A stretch of 64,000 bases of DNA from Chelonoidis abingdonii (Eukaryota > Chordata > Testudines > Testudinidae). Position 1 is the stretch's first letter. Every line of letters starts with the position of its first letter. Position numbers and translations under genes: made by a program. The notes under the pieces were generated by a model. That model saw nothing but the letters and a program-made list of their open reading frames with translations. It ran no database searches and was not told the origin of the DNA. The DNA lies in NCBI RefSeq assembly GCF_003597395.2, contig NC_133773.1, positions 128,019,305 through 128,083,304 of the forward strand, written 5' to 3'. Shown here piece by piece: positions 23,160 through 35,262 of the stretch.

Positions 23160-24210
23160 GGGTTAAGATTTTGTCATGGTTATTTTTAGTACAAGTCATG
23201 GACACGGGCAATAAACAAAAATTCATGGATGCCTGCGGAAGCAGGTGAGATGAGAGCTCAAGCCCCGCTGCAAGGGAAGGAGGAGGCTCCAGGGCCCCTG
23301 TCATAAACATATAGCTAAGGGTTAATGTTTCTTTTACCTGTAAAGGGTTAACAAAGGGAACCAAACACCTGACCAGAGGACCAATCAGGGGACAGGATAC
23401 TTTAAAATCTGGACGGGAAAAAAAAAAAGTATTTTGGCTGTGCGGGGTGTGTGTTTTTTTGCCAGACACAAAGAAAGAAAAAGCCACCCCACTCCTATAG
23501 GGTAGTGAGTATTTAGAAAAGGAAGGTAATAAGATTACTTTTATTTTCTATTTGTGATTTCTTTTGCAAAATAGAGGGAGGATAAAATTGGGTTCTTTGT
23601 GTAACTTTAAAGTTTGGCCCAGAGGGAAATCCTCTGTGTTTTGAATCTGTTTGTCTATGAAATTATCTTGCATTTTAATCTTGCAGAGGTATTCCTTTCA
23701 CCTTTTTCTTTAATTAAAATTCTTCTTTTAGGAACCTGATTGATTTTTCATTGTTTTAAGATCCAAGGGTTTTGGATCTGTGTTCACCAGGACTAATTGG
23801 TGAGGGTATACTCCCAAGCATACCCAGGAAAAGGCTTAAGGACTTGGGGGTGGGGGGAGGAGAAATTAGGCTCAAATCTGCCAGGAAAGGGAGGGTTAGG
23901 GACTTGGGAAATATCTGGGGAAAGGCAGAGTTCCAAGTGGCTCTCCCCTAAGATTTGGAACACGGTTGGTGATGGCAACTTACTGTTAATCTAAGCTGGT
24001 AAATAAGCTTAGAGGGTCTTTCATGTAGGTCACCATATCTGTACCCTAAAGTTCAGAGTGGGGAGGGAACACTGACAGCTCTCACCACCAAAAGGGCTCT
24101 GGGAGCCTGCCAGCTGACAGGTCCAGCCCAGTCACCCGAGGGCTGAAGAGGAAAATGTCATGGAGGTCTCAAAGTCACGGAATCTGCGACTTCCATGACA
24201 ATCTTATCCT
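23160..24210. mobile_element. DNA transposon/MITE nested in DIRS copy C
   Basis: The left end TAAGATTTTGTCATGG and right end CCATGACAATCTTA are inverted repeats starting with TA, consistent with a mariner-like element or a TA target duplication. The body is split by the LTR at 23299-24077; without the LTR it is only about 270 bp. It has no coding capacity. Confidence 0.65.
23299..24077 (+). mobile_element. Solo LTR of an endogenous retrovirus
   Basis: The 779-bp block begins TGTCATAAAC and ends GAACACTGACA, so it has TG...CA ends with a short TGTCA/TGACA inverted repeat. Inside are a TTAAAATCTGG region that may hold the promoter, and an ATTAAA polyadenylation-like signal near 23713 followed by GT-rich sequence. 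No primer-binding site, gag, pol or env lies next to it, so it is a solo LTR, probably left by LTR-LTR recombination. The flanking 5-mers (GCCCC and GCTCT) agree only in part. It splits a small DNA transposon, so it is the youngest layer here. Confidence 0.65.
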
Positions 24211-27205
24211 TAGTGATGAGCTAAGAGATGATTTTTGTAGTTCAGCAGAAGATCAAGCTGTTAACAAAGGAAAAGGGCATATTTAAAGCTTGCCATTGTC
24301 TCCTGTTGAGATACACCTTTGCTCAGCCAATTGTCCAGGCCGGGGTAGATATGAATGCTCTTCCTTCACAGATAGGCTGCTACTATCCACAGGCACTTTG
24401 TGAAAACTCTCAGTGCCATGGAGACTACTGGTAATGATTAATGCCCACTGTGACTCTTAGTAACTTCCTGTGGACCAGCTGGATGGCTGTGTGGAAGTAC
24501 ACATCCTGCAAGCCAAAAGCCATGAACCAGTCTTGAATTTGAATAGATCCTGAATCTAGGATAGCATATGTATTGTTCAGCCTTCTCAGATCTAGGATAG
24601 GATAAAGACCTCTTTTCTTCTTCAGGATAAGGAAATACCAGGAGAAGCAGCCTCTTCCTTTCTACTCTGTAAGTATCTCTTCTATGGCTCCTGGATAAAG
24701 GAGGAGATCATTTCCGTTTGTAACAGGCTCTCATGAGGAGAGTTACTGAAAGAGGATGAGAAATGGGAGTAGATAGGGTAAGGAGTAGAAACTGATATGG
24801 TAGCCTTGGTCAATGATGTCTACTACCCATTTGTCGGCAGTGATGGTCACCCAGGTCCTGTGGAAAGGGGCAAGGTGGTTCATGAAGGTGGAAGCACGCT
24901 CTGGATTGGCACAAGTGACTCTTAATGTTCCTCTCAGATGGTGTTGGGTTAATCATATGAAGTATTTAGACCTTTTCTTTTGTGGGTAGTCTGGCTGTCA
25001 ACCACAGGAGTACTACAATGTCCTCTGTTCTTTGGCTAAAGAGCTCCATTCCATCAAAAGGCTGATCCTCTACTGTGGCTTCTATCTTGCATGCTATGCC
25101 AGATACCTGAAGCCAGAAGCCCCGGCTCATTTTGACAGCCATGGCCATCAATCTTGTAGCTGTGCCATATGTGTCCATAATTGTCTGCAATGCTGTTCCA
25201 GCAACAATCTGGACCTCTCTCATAACTTTCCTTTCCTGCAGGAGTTTTGACAGGGAGTGGATGACCCTCTCCCAGATGAAAAAGGGTTATTTTGCAAACA
25301 TATCCTGATAGTTCACAACCTGGAGCTGCATATGGCAAGGAATGTGACTTGCATCCTAATAAGACCAGCTTCTTAAGATCATTGTCCTTACCTATGCCAC
25401 TGGCAGACTTGGAATTTCCCTGCAGTGACAACACAGCCAGCAACCCTCAATTTAGATAGGTGCATAAGTTCTCAAAGTCCTTTGGAGGCATCAGGTATCT
25501 CTTCTCCACTCATTGGGAAGTGGGAGGAAGAATGGCAGGGGGTTGCCACAGTCCTTTACCCAGTTCAAAGAAACATTGCTGATAAGAAAGGAGATCCTAG
25601 TCAGAGTTGTAGAGCTTGAGACGTCAAAAAACAACAGGACTTCTATATGAGCGTTGCTTCAACATCTGTGATATTGTCAGCGTGGGACAGGAGGTCCTGG
25701 AATGCTTTGAAGTTATCAGTTGCTGGCATGAAGACTAATGCCTCGTCTCATGATGAGGATGACTCCTTGGGTAGAGATGGGAGTTGCTATTGTCCTATTT
25801 GCCTCATGTTTGCAGAAGCTATTGTCTTGCTCCAGTGTTGGTGGTACAGCCAATGATGACACTAAGGAATGATACTGCCTCATCTTTCTAGGTGCCTGTG
25901 AACCAGATCTTGCTCTTAGACACTTGCAACAAAAGTAAGGCCAATATAGGAATACTGGTCTGGCTGAGGCTGGCTGGCCCAATGCCATTCATGGGTGGAT
26001 GTCTCAGTTAGGGCAGTCTACTGTGCTTCCTAGTGACTCTCTTCAAAAGGTGGGAGAGGGACCTCTACTACACATTGGAGAAAAGGAGTGACTCAACAAG
26101 AGGAGTAGATCTCTTCTTCAAACTACTGTCTCATATGGTGATACGTTTCCAGCGCCAATCATCACTTCAGTGCAAAAGATGTCTCCACAGGGAACACTGA
26201 GTTCTCCAGGAAGTAACACAGCCCTCTGCAGGGCACAGTCATGGGAAATCAAGGTCAGTACCTATTCTTGTACCCCACATGCTCCTCCAGTTTTTGTGGA
26301 AGATATAGGAAGAATTTTGTTTCAAGTATTCCTCCTGGGACTGTCCTTGTGGGGCTATGTTGAGGCTCCATCTGGCTCTGTCTCACCAAGTCACCTTTTC
26401 ATGAGGCACTAATGCTGACTTTATTGCTGTGTCTTGCTTAGTGACTGTACTCTAGCGTTTTCACTGACTGAACCTAGAGTGTGATGCCTGCTTGAGGGAG
26501 TGCTAGCTGATCCTGTTTTTTTCAGCCTCACTTCGATTGTTAACAGGTGTACCATGAACATCCCCTGGATTTGCAGATCCTTGTGGACAAGGACTTTTGC
26601 ACAGACCACATAGCTGGCATGTGGCTCTCTCCTAGGTAGAAGAGATAGCAGCTATGTCCATCCTTAAAGGAACCAGTCCTTTGCAGAAAGGAAGGGTTTG
26701 AACCCTTAGGACTTAGAATCCACCACAAACTGTGGTAGTTGGCGCAAAGCATCTGGCTCTGCTGTAAGAATGTATACAGAGGGTACTGACTTGTCCAATT
26801 GGAGGAAAAAGCATATGGAAATGTGAAGGTAAAGTTCCTCCGCAGTAGATAAAATCAAGTTCAATTCTCTAAAGAGAGCAGCAGGTCAGGCACTCGTGTT
26901 CTTCCTCACTGACTGGATGGTAAGAAGGAAGTTTGTGATCGCTCTGCTTTTTATGCTCTTACCCAGAAGTATGAGGTGGCACAGGACATATGCACCCAAG
27001 AGAAACTGATCTCAGGTGTATGCACACCTACAGTGGAATCTGAGATTCACGCTGAAAACAAACTCAAAAATTTTCCTTCTTTACTAGCAAGATATCTTAG
27101 TACTCTGTGTAAATTTGAAATCTCTTTGTGCAAGAAAAAGGGCTGAAATCCACCCTCCCTCCAATAATGTAAAATATAGGCCTCCAGCAGCCGTTTGACA
27201 TCACA

Positions 27206-27600
27206 GACAGGACTGGACAGGATCTCGAGAGGTCATCTACTCCAATCCCCTGCACTCATGGCAGGTCTAAGTATTATCTAGTCAATCCCTGACAGGTGTT
27301 TGTCTAATCTGCTCTTAAAAACTTTCAGTGATGGAAATTCCACAACCTCCTAAGCAATTTATTCCAGTGCTTATCTACCCTGACAGAAAGTTGTTCCTAA
27401 TGTCCAGCCTAAACTGCCCTCGCAACAATTTAAGCCCATTGCCTCTTATTTTATCTTCAAAGGTTAATGAGAACAATTTTTTGCCCTCCTCTTTGTAACA
27501 ACCTTTTATGTACTTGAAAACTGTTATGTCCCCTCTCAGTCTTCTTCTCCAGACTAAACAATTTTTTCAATCTTCCCTCAGAAGGCATCCTATATAATCT
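27206..27600 (-). mobile_element. CR1 LINE 3' fragment
   Basis: The plus strand shows the reverse complement of the CR1 3' region: GGTCATCTACTCCAATCCCC, then CCTAAGCAATTTATTCCAGT, then TGTTCCTAATGTCCAGCCTA, up to a CCCCTCTCAGTCTTCTTCTC block. The order gives minus orientation. About 0.4 kb, diverged, no ORF. Confidence 0.85.
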
Positions 27601-28541
27601 TGCGAAAACTTATGACCTATAGAAATGTTTCTACTGGGACTTGAATACTTTTCAAATATATTGTAATCAACTAAAAATTAGTCCTAGACACTGTATCTCA
27701 GCCTGGGAAGCATAGTAAACTAGGTTCTCTCTTCGCCTTTACATAACTTGCTGAACAGTAGCAAAAGTTTGAAAAAATTCTAACTATTGAACCCTACAGT
27801 TTTGTGACATCATTCTGAAACTTATTGTCCAATTCATTTTGAATTCCACAGAATTTTTTTTTTTTTTTTAAACTTCAACTCGTTTTGAGATTGATAAAAC
27901 TCTCTGGATTTTAGAGAAGACCCAAACTGGTCACTCCATAATGAAAAAAGTAAGGAAAGAAACAAACCAGACACTCTATCCTCCTAGAAGGCAGACAGGA
28001 TTTCTTTTATTGCTTCACTAGGAAAAGGAAGATTGTTTGATAAGAAAAGCTACAAGACAAAGCCTTAGCTATGTCCCTGCCCTGATGAACAGCAGCAACA
28101 CAATTATACTAACACTAAAGAATTTATCCTGTTCACTGTTGATGTAACATAGGGAGTTGTAACTTCTCTTTGATTTAACTGAAACACAAACATTAAAATA
28201 TTGAAAACAAGTTTCAAACTTTAAGGTATACTGTGAATTTTCTCTCCTACTTCAGTTTTTTGTTTCTATTAATTCATTTTTATCAAAGGTTTTACCTTCA
28301 TATTCTCTAACTTATTTTTCTAATTTCCATTTAAATTAAGCTTCCCCAGAACATCACTTCTTCCCAATGCAACCTGATGTTACTAGCTAGTAAGAGGTAA
28401 TTAACAAACAGCATAAACAAGTGCTGAAGCACAAAGGATTTTGGTTTATCAATTTATCTGAGTCGACAAAATGAAAAAATGAAACTTCCAGAATTTAATG
28501 TCTCTATGTCCATGAAGATGTGTGCAGCAATGAAGACATAC

Positions 28542-28707
28542 CTTTTAGTTTAGTGTAGGAATGAAGAAGAGGATCAGCTGAAACCATGCATGGCCACCAG
28601 GGGTAACCAGACACTTTAGACCACACTAAATCCCCTATATTGTACTTCAACACATGGATTTTGTCTTCTTTCACAGTACTTGGAATTGAATCTTTCTTAG
28701 CAGGAGT
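28542..28707 (-). CDS. NSD2: NSD2 coding exon: start of PWWP domain
   Basis: The exon is 166 bp, with acceptor AG at 28709-28708 and donor GT at 28541-28540 (GTATGT). It encodes residues 201-255 plus one base of codon 256, in phase with the flanking exons. The peptide includes [20 protein letters not shown], the beginning of the first NSD2 PWWP domain, which in the family binds H3K36me2 nucleosomes. The PWWP signature is intact as P-W-W-P. The aromatic-cage residues equivalent to human Y233 and W236 are present as Y235 and W238. A 30.7 kb intron separates it from the start-codon exon. It is not a complete ORF on its own, being an internal exon without a usable ATG frame. Confidence 0.95.
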
Positions 28708-28844
28708 CTTTTAAAAAAGAAAACATACACTGTGTTACCATATTTCCCCTTTCAAAACTGTACCTGGATTAATTAATAGTATACTCATAACAAATACTAA
28801 TTAATCAACTAACACAGCTTATAAAGTACATCTTTGAAGTAAAT

Positions 28845-28896
<52 letters not shown>
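28845..28896 (+). repeat. Compound microsatellite (TG)8(AG)18
   Basis: Eight TG units at 28845-28860 run directly into eighteen AG units at 28861-28896, all perfect. It lies about 140 bp from the acceptor of the PWWP exon, on the intron side. Long purine tracts of this kind are commonly length-polymorphic. Confidence 0.95.
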
Positions 28897-28899
<3 letters not shown>

Positions 28900-30799
28900 G
28901 ATTGGGGTGATAGCAGTGGGTTGTGACAAAAAATAGCATGGCAGAAGAGAAAGCAATAATGTTTGCCCAAAAGAGTAGTAAATGAATAGTATTTCACATG
29001 TATTAGAAAGGGGACTGAAAAAGAATTTTTTTAAAACTTGTTTGCTCTTTTGTTTGTTTCTCTTTCTTCCTTTCTGTATATAATAAAATATGAACTTTAG
29101 TTGGTTTTTGGATTATTATTTTTTAAACCTTTGAAATATCAGTAATGTCATATTTGTTCTTTTCTGGTTTTAGTGGATGACCTCTGGGATGTTCACTGTG
29201 AGCTCTAACACCTTAACTGAAGAGTACAAGACATGAAATCTTAAAACAGTCTTTCTTTGTATAAAATGTTGTTCACTAAAATTTAGTAAATATTAAGACA
29301 AGCATGTTAAATGAAATTTAAACACTACTGTAGATTCTTCCAGCTGACATAGGACCTACATTTCTAAGCAAAAGAAAAATGAGTATATTTCAGGTCTTCT
29401 TCATATGTCAGAACATCAAAATACAGCAAAAAGGCTAGAGGTTTTTTTCTTTTTGCTAGTCACTTTTTGAAAAAATGCTTTCAACAGTAGAAGTAAAATC
29501 TTTAGAATTTTAGCTGGTCCCTCCCAAAGTTATTTATTTTAAATAATATGAGGAAAGCACAAATACTTCTGCTTTAAGGATCTTTGTCAAGTTAACTGCA
29601 AAGCATTTAGAATAAACTAAAAACAATTTCCCCCCTGAAACTATAATGACACACATACTAACAGGTTTGCCATATCATGGTATAGTCGAGGTATAATAAA
29701 GACAAAGATTTATTCACACGCCAGCATAAGTCATTACATGTTTTATTTCTACTGTGTCTTTCACTTTATACATAACACATTATTTGCCCGTATTCAATAT
29801 CAACAGGCATGTAGATCTACTGCACATTTTAAAATCTAGCATTACAAGTAATTAAAGTTATGTTTAAAGAAACGATACATTTTGATTCATCATTTCCAGT
29901 GGTCTGTTACTATTTAATTATGTAAAATATGACATCATTAGCCTTTTGCAGCACCATTCCAAAGTTCAGAAGGTGGACCAAAATGTCTAGACTCTTAGGC
30001 TTTTAGACTGTAGAACTGAGCAAAAAGGGAGGGAAGAGATGACATTATGAAGTATCTAAAGTGTTTAAAACTGAATTAAGAAGCCTAGTGTTTTGAGATG
30101 TAGTACTAAGTCAGGATATTCATAGAAGGTCAGGTGAGAATAGTACCTTCTGGCTTTAAAAATCTGTGACTAAGACATGATTTCCAAAACACAACAACAA
30201 ACCTTAGCTACACCACAATGATTTTAGATTATGGTACTTTAAAAAAAAATAATTATTTAAAAAGTTATGTCTAGTTGTGAAATAATGCCTAAAGCTTATT
30301 ATTTTTGAAAAGCTTTCCAGGGTTGAGAGGAGGGGAGCCCTTCTTGTGATGAACGGGATAGCTCCTCATCTTCTAATTAAGCTTTTCTGAAGATCTTAGG
30401 ACTAACTCTCTCGGGTCCATACCTCCAGGAAGAATTGTGTTCCCATTGCTCTCAAGCTTTTTGGCCTGTAAGATGGCCCCAACTGTTCCCTTCCACTGAG
30501 GATGCTTCAACTTCAGAAATCTCAGAAGACTTGGAACATTCCAGCAGATATTGTTCAAAAGTGAGAAATAAAAAGCTCTCCCTTGCAGTTAAATACAACA
30601 TGAAAAATTACATCAAAACCACGCATACAAAATTCCAAAGAACATGTTGGAAAGAGTTAATACCCAGAATACGTAATTTCAACATTTGAAAGTAAGTGAA
30701 TGGATAACAATCCTGAAAGATAACAGATACAATTCTCAAAAGCAACTGATTTACAAACCTAACACGCATTTGCAAAAATGACCTAAGTGCCTAATAATA

Positions 30800-31411
30800 A
30801 GGGCCCTACCAAATTCACAGTTCGTTTGGTCAGTTTCACAGTCACAGGAATTTAAAAATAGTACAATTCACAATTTCAGCTATTTAAATCTGAAATTTCA
30901 TACTGTTGTAATTGTAGGCATCCTGACCCAAAAAGGAGTTGTGGGGGGTCACAAGGTTATTGTAGGAGGTGTTGTAGTACTGCTACCCTTACTACTGCAC
31001 TGTTGGTGGTGGTGCTGCCTTCAGAGCAGAGCAGCTGGAGAGCAGCAGCTGCCAGCCAGAAGCCTACTTCTGAAGGCAGAGCCACATCACCCAGAAGCTA
31101 CAATGGCATAGTATGGTATTGCCATCCTTACTTCTGCGCTGCTGCCTGTAGAGCTGGGCCCTTAGGCAGCATCCGCCACTCTCCAGCTGCCCAGCAGTAA
31201 AGGCAGTGCAGAAGTAAGGGTGGCAATACCATGACCCCCTACAATAACCTCATGATCCCCCTGCAACTCCCTTTTGGGTCAGAACCCCCAATGTGAGAAA
31301 TGATGGTCTCCCCTCTGTAAAATCTGTATAGAATAGGATAAAAGCCACAAAAGAGACGAGATTTCGTGGTCAGTGACACATTTTTCATGGCCTTGAATTT
31401 GGTAGGGCCCT
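30800..31411. mobile_element. Non-autonomous hAT-like element (GGGCCCTACCAAATTC family), copy 2
   Basis: The ends AGGGCCCTACCAAATTCA and TGAATTTGGTAGGGCCCT are perfect 18-bp inverted repeats over 612 bp. The interior shares GACCCAAAAAGGAGTTG and CATTTTTCATGGCC..TGAATTT blocks with the copy at 16598-17071. It also contains inverted GC-rich arms (CTGCTACCCTTACT near 30980 against AGTAAGGGTGGCAATACC near 31215). No clear target duplication here; the hAT call comes from the other copy. No transposase. Confidence 0.8.
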
Positions 31412-31544
31412 AAAAACAGAACTATGTGCTTTTGACAATTGTACGGGGTATCTCTGTAGTAAAATTACAAGATAGTTAGTTTGCCCATCTTTAAAAGGCA
31501 CCACGTGCACAGGATTCTGTTGCCTGGGGTCTATACCAAAAATT

Positions 31545-31806
31545 TAGGTCAACATATTTATTGTGCTTAGATGTGTGAAAAATCCACATCCCTGAGTTCT
31601 GTAACTATGTCAACCTAACCTCTAGGGTAGACACAGTTAGGTCAATGGAAGAATGCTTCCGTAAACCTAGTTACTACTGCTTGGGGAAGCGATGTTCCTA
31701 CAGCAATGGAAAACCCTTTCCATAGTTGTAGGCTGCGTGTACACTATCGGGACTAGCTACAGTGCTGTGGCTATGCCACTCGTCCCCATACTATAAACAC
31801 GGCCCT
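31545..31806. mobile_element. Probable MITE of hAT type, degraded
   Basis: The block carries TAGGCTGCGTGTACACTATC and GTGCTGTGGCTATGCCACTC and ends ACACGGCCCTA. This resembles the TGTACACT-type termini of the MITEs at 20751 and 63134. The left end is not clear. It is a fragment recognised by its right half. Confidence 0.45.
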
Positions 31807-32289
31807 AGCCTTAGAGGAAAAAGTCACAAAAATAAAATAAAAGGTAAAAATCTTTATTTCCAGATGATTTAATTTGTATGGGAAAAATAATTCAAGTACT
31901 TTGACACAAATGTACCATCCAATTTCTTACAGGCATACAGCCAGCACATTAGCAACTGAAGCAGAAGCAGCTTAAATTTGAGCAGTGTGTACTCCCTGTA
32001 TTGTTAAGGAGATGGCTAAGGAGAAGGACCTGTGTAGAGTGAGAGACTACCAGAGATATCCTTCTCCCCAGATTGATCTCACTGTTTTGACTTTGAGAAG
32101 AACAAAGTTAACACGCCACTCTGGGATCAGACCATCTCCTTCCTCCCCCCCTCAAGTATCAGGACAAGTAGCATAGGTTCTCCTGTGACAGGTAAGGCAC
32201 AATTTACTGCCCTGCTCATCTTCATCAATAATTTTCTGCCAATTATTTGAGTGCAGCAGAGACAGAACACCTGAGAAAGATGTTACTGG

Positions 32290-32850
32290 CCTTTCTTACA
32301 GGACAAAATACTTAGATGCCTCCCTTGGAGAAGGAGGGAAGAAGACAGCAGAAGAAACTTCTCTTCTGTTTTGGGATAGGATACAAGGTACTAGCCTTTC
32401 TGTACTGTACTGTTCTTTCAGATTTGTTGCACATGTCCATCCCAAGCACTTTAGACAACTTGAGTTTGTTAGACACACATGGGCGTAAGTTTTGTGCATG
32501 ATGCGCATGGCTTGAAGCCCAGAGATTGGGGCATGCCTCGTCCTGGGAACAAAGTCCCAAAAGGGGACTAACATACGCTACTAAAACTACCAACTATTTA
32601 CAACAAGAGTTCGGAAAAAATCACTGGAAGAAACTGCCGAAGCACCAAAAAAGACTGTTCCAGCAACTGTCGTGAGTGGTAAGAAGGAACTGAGAAGGCA
32701 CAAGGTCAATGGCACCACTTATTCTGGCGCAGGAGCACAGACCTCTACGGGGCAATAGAGCTGGCCCTGTGGATACCACTGGGAGGAAAGACGCACACCA
32801 GACATGGAATGGACATGACCAAGCACTTGAAAGAGAATGAATTTTTCGAA
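32290..32850 (-). mobile_element. DIRS fragment D1: 5' leader
   Basis: Only the 5' end of a DIRS copy remains. It has a leader with GCAACTGTCGTGAGTGGTAAG and ends in ATGGAATGGACATGACCAAG followed by CACTTGAAAGAG, matching the 5' termini of copies A and E. The first part of gag (CCAGAGATTGGGGCATGCCTCG) is present and then breaks off. It abuts fragment D2, also on the minus strand. Confidence 0.65.
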
Positions 32851-35262
32851 GACCCTGAATGTCTCGGGCTGGACTGTGCAGGACCTGCCAAGAAGCACGG
32901 GGAAGGGAGCTCTGTGCCTGAATCCCCTGCTCAGTCTCCTCCGCTGCTCTTATCTGGCTGGTTGAGTAAAGTAACAGCCCGTCTGCTGTGGCCTATACTG
33001 CTTCCTTAACCCTGCCAGCACAGAGTCCCAGGAATTTCAAAGTTGCCTTCGGAGATCCTGAATAGTGTGTCAGACCTCATGAGGGAGCCCTGTGGACTGC
33101 AACCAAAAGCTCCTGCACACTTTTACTGCTGTCACCATTGATCCGGCCACCCAATCAGCAGCGTTTGCGGCTGCTTGCAGAGAGATATGAGCCAGTCTTC
33201 CCCTCCTCAAATTAGGGAGGAAAACTGTTTAGAGTCTTGGGGGAGTACGTCTTTGAATTATAACATGGACTCCCATGTATTAAAATTAGAATAACCCAAA
33301 AAGGCTTGCTAATTCTCTATGAAGAGCTGCAGGCCCCCTCTGGATATGGAATATGCTTTCTGTCTGAACAAGTCCAATTTCTTTGATCCTTTGCTTTGGG
33401 CATAGAACCCACTTATCCTTGTCAATTCCTTTCTTTGCCGGCTGCTACAACCAGAGATCCCAGGGGAGGACGCAAGAAAAGGAATTCATACCCTTTGAAT
33501 GGAACGAAATACTTGCGCTCTTTGCACTTTGCTATCAGATGGAGGAAGCCGGGGTTCACCATAGGGTCTTGACTGGGCCCATGATGGCTTCATTAAGTGA
33601 TAGAGCCACTCTAGAAGGCCCCGCAGGTGACATAATGTTCAGGAGACTATGTGTTGTCTCCATGATCACTTCTGCTTGGACACCCAAGTTCAAAGCTACC
33701 TGCTTTAACAATTCCTGGTAAGCCATGTGGTAGTCTTGCGGTGGGGAGAGTCCTGGTCTCACTATCACCTTGTCCAGAGAGGAGAATGAGAAGGCTAAAA
33801 TGGGCTGAGGAGCCACTGTTGATTCCCTGACATGTGCAGGAGCCTGTGGCGCTTCCTCTGGAGGCTCGGTAACAGAGTCCAGCTATTGAGTGTCTCTGCG
33901 TGGTGTCGGGGGCGCGCTAACCTTCAAGACAATGGAGTATGAGCGCCTTGCGTTGGTACTCTGAGGTGGGGGGAACCCCCAAGGTTTCCAGAAGGGTCAC
34001 AGCATGGCTGCCAGACCCCATGCACCTGGTGGCCAAATGCCTGAGGTAGCTCCAACTCAGGGCCGCGAGGGGGGGGGGGGGGAGGGTTGCCACATAAATA
34101 GGAACGGACTGGGGAGCAGCAAGGTTGGCTGTGTTGATGAGGAGAATATGATCCCACTTCCAAGTCTGACAGAGATGAGAGGCTGTGGTGCAGAGAGAGT
34201 GCCTTGCCACTCAGTTCCAGAGAAGATCACCAAGGTGACACCAAGTTACAACATGAGTTTTCCCCTGGATGGCAGCCGTAGCATAGGTTGAGGTTTGGGT
34301 GATAACTCTCTGTTGTTCAGTGGCACCTGAATCCTGAACCTCCAGGAACCCCGTACCAGTAGGTTGAGAAGGTCCCTGGCCCCTGCAAAAGCTTCATGGG
34401 TTGACAGCACCACAAGCTAGCTAGTGCATTGTCTGCTCTGAGGTGGTTCCCAGTAGGTGTTTAAGGGGCTTGGTGCAGGAACCTGAGGTGCAGGCATCTG
34501 ATGATGCGGTGGCCAGGGATGAAGAGTGGCCTGACACCAGTCTTGTTCTCTCCCTGTCTCTTTTTGCCGTTCACACTCGCTCTTCTCTTGCTGCTTACAG
34601 TGTTTCTTCTTAGACACCGGGGAAGACGATCAGTGCCGAGAGTCCAGAGCCTTTGAAAGAGTGCTCTCCACCAAGGCTGAGGTGCTAGGTGCTGAGTCCG
34701 AGCACGGCTCTGATGCACATCTTAAGGCTGCCTCCAGGAGGAGGACCTTATGCTGTGCAGCTTAGTCCTTCTTGGTCTGGGGCCTCAAGTCCCTGCAGAC
34801 TTGGCAGCTGTCTTTCATATGAACTTCCCTCAAGCACTTGAGACAGCTCGGTTGTGGTTTGCTCAAAGGCACAGACATATTTCAGGAGGCACAGGGTTTG
34901 AAAGCCAGCAACCGAGGCATGCGTCGGCACTGGGGGAGCAGACAGCCCCACTAAGCATGGGGGCATCCAAAACTGCCTAAGTTCTAAAACCAACAACTGA
35001 TTAGACTAAAAACCTGGAGAAACAACCACTAGGAGGACTGCCTGAGCAATGCGGTTCCAGCAACTGTCACAGGCAGTAAGAAGGAACAAAAGGAGAGCAG
35101 AGTTGCTGGGGCCCTTTATACCAACATTATGAGTGCCTGGCACCAGAGGGCACTGGAACAGATCCAATGCATACCACTGGGGAAAAAATTCTGGCAGCTG
35201 TGCTTGGGGCACGCATACACCTACATTGGAATGAACATGTGCAAGCACTTGAAGTGTGAGGA
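32851..35262 (-). mobile_element. DIRS fragment D2: gag and 5' leader
   Basis: The minus strand encodes a broken gag. 33556-33816 has LLNIMSPAGPSRVALSLNEA, the motif also seen in copies A, B and G. 34748-34996 has LKYVCAFEQTTTELSQVLEG, and 34417-34718 is a basic Arg/Lys-rich stretch. The 5' leader carries GCAACTGTCACAGGCAGTAAG and ends CATTGGAATGAACATGTGCA at about 35250. RT, RNase H and recombinase are absent. A 14-G run at 34069-34082 lies within it. No intact ORF. Confidence 0.75.
34069..34082 (+). repeat. Run of 14 G
   Basis: Homopolymer inside DIRS fragment D2, probably expanded after insertion. Confidence 0.95.

Larger units (their letters stand above)
21390..27060 (-). mobile_element. 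DIRS retrotransposon copy C, nearly full gene order
   Basis: Read 5' to 3' on the minus strand: the leader/gag N-terminus with a YLGESHMP remnant (26540-26750); gag with SGIACKIEATVEDQPFDGME (24966-25230); reverse transcriptase remnants around 24470-24650 (an I-L-D-L-R-R-L-N block); RNase H with KLKAIGLACIA and NMCPMHYINKELNAFFHSF (22534-22758) and LVDFVSRQVVTNHEW (22255-22518); then tyrosine-recombinase remnants at 21395-21740. That is the DIRS order gag-RT-RH-YR. It is interrupted by a DNA transposon at 23160-24210. All frames contain stops, and the 3' terminus is missing. Confidence 0.78.
20576..28541 (-). other. NSD2 intron inside the PWWP domain, 8.0 kb
   Basis: It holds a palindromic MITE, DIRS copy C with its nested transposon and LTR, and a CR1 fragment. 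21048-21390 and 27600-28541 are AT-rich and show nothing recognisable. Confidence 0.75.

Noticed and set aside
28809..28997. ORF with a long Leu/Ser run
   Set aside because: It is a translation of the (TG)(AG) microsatellite.
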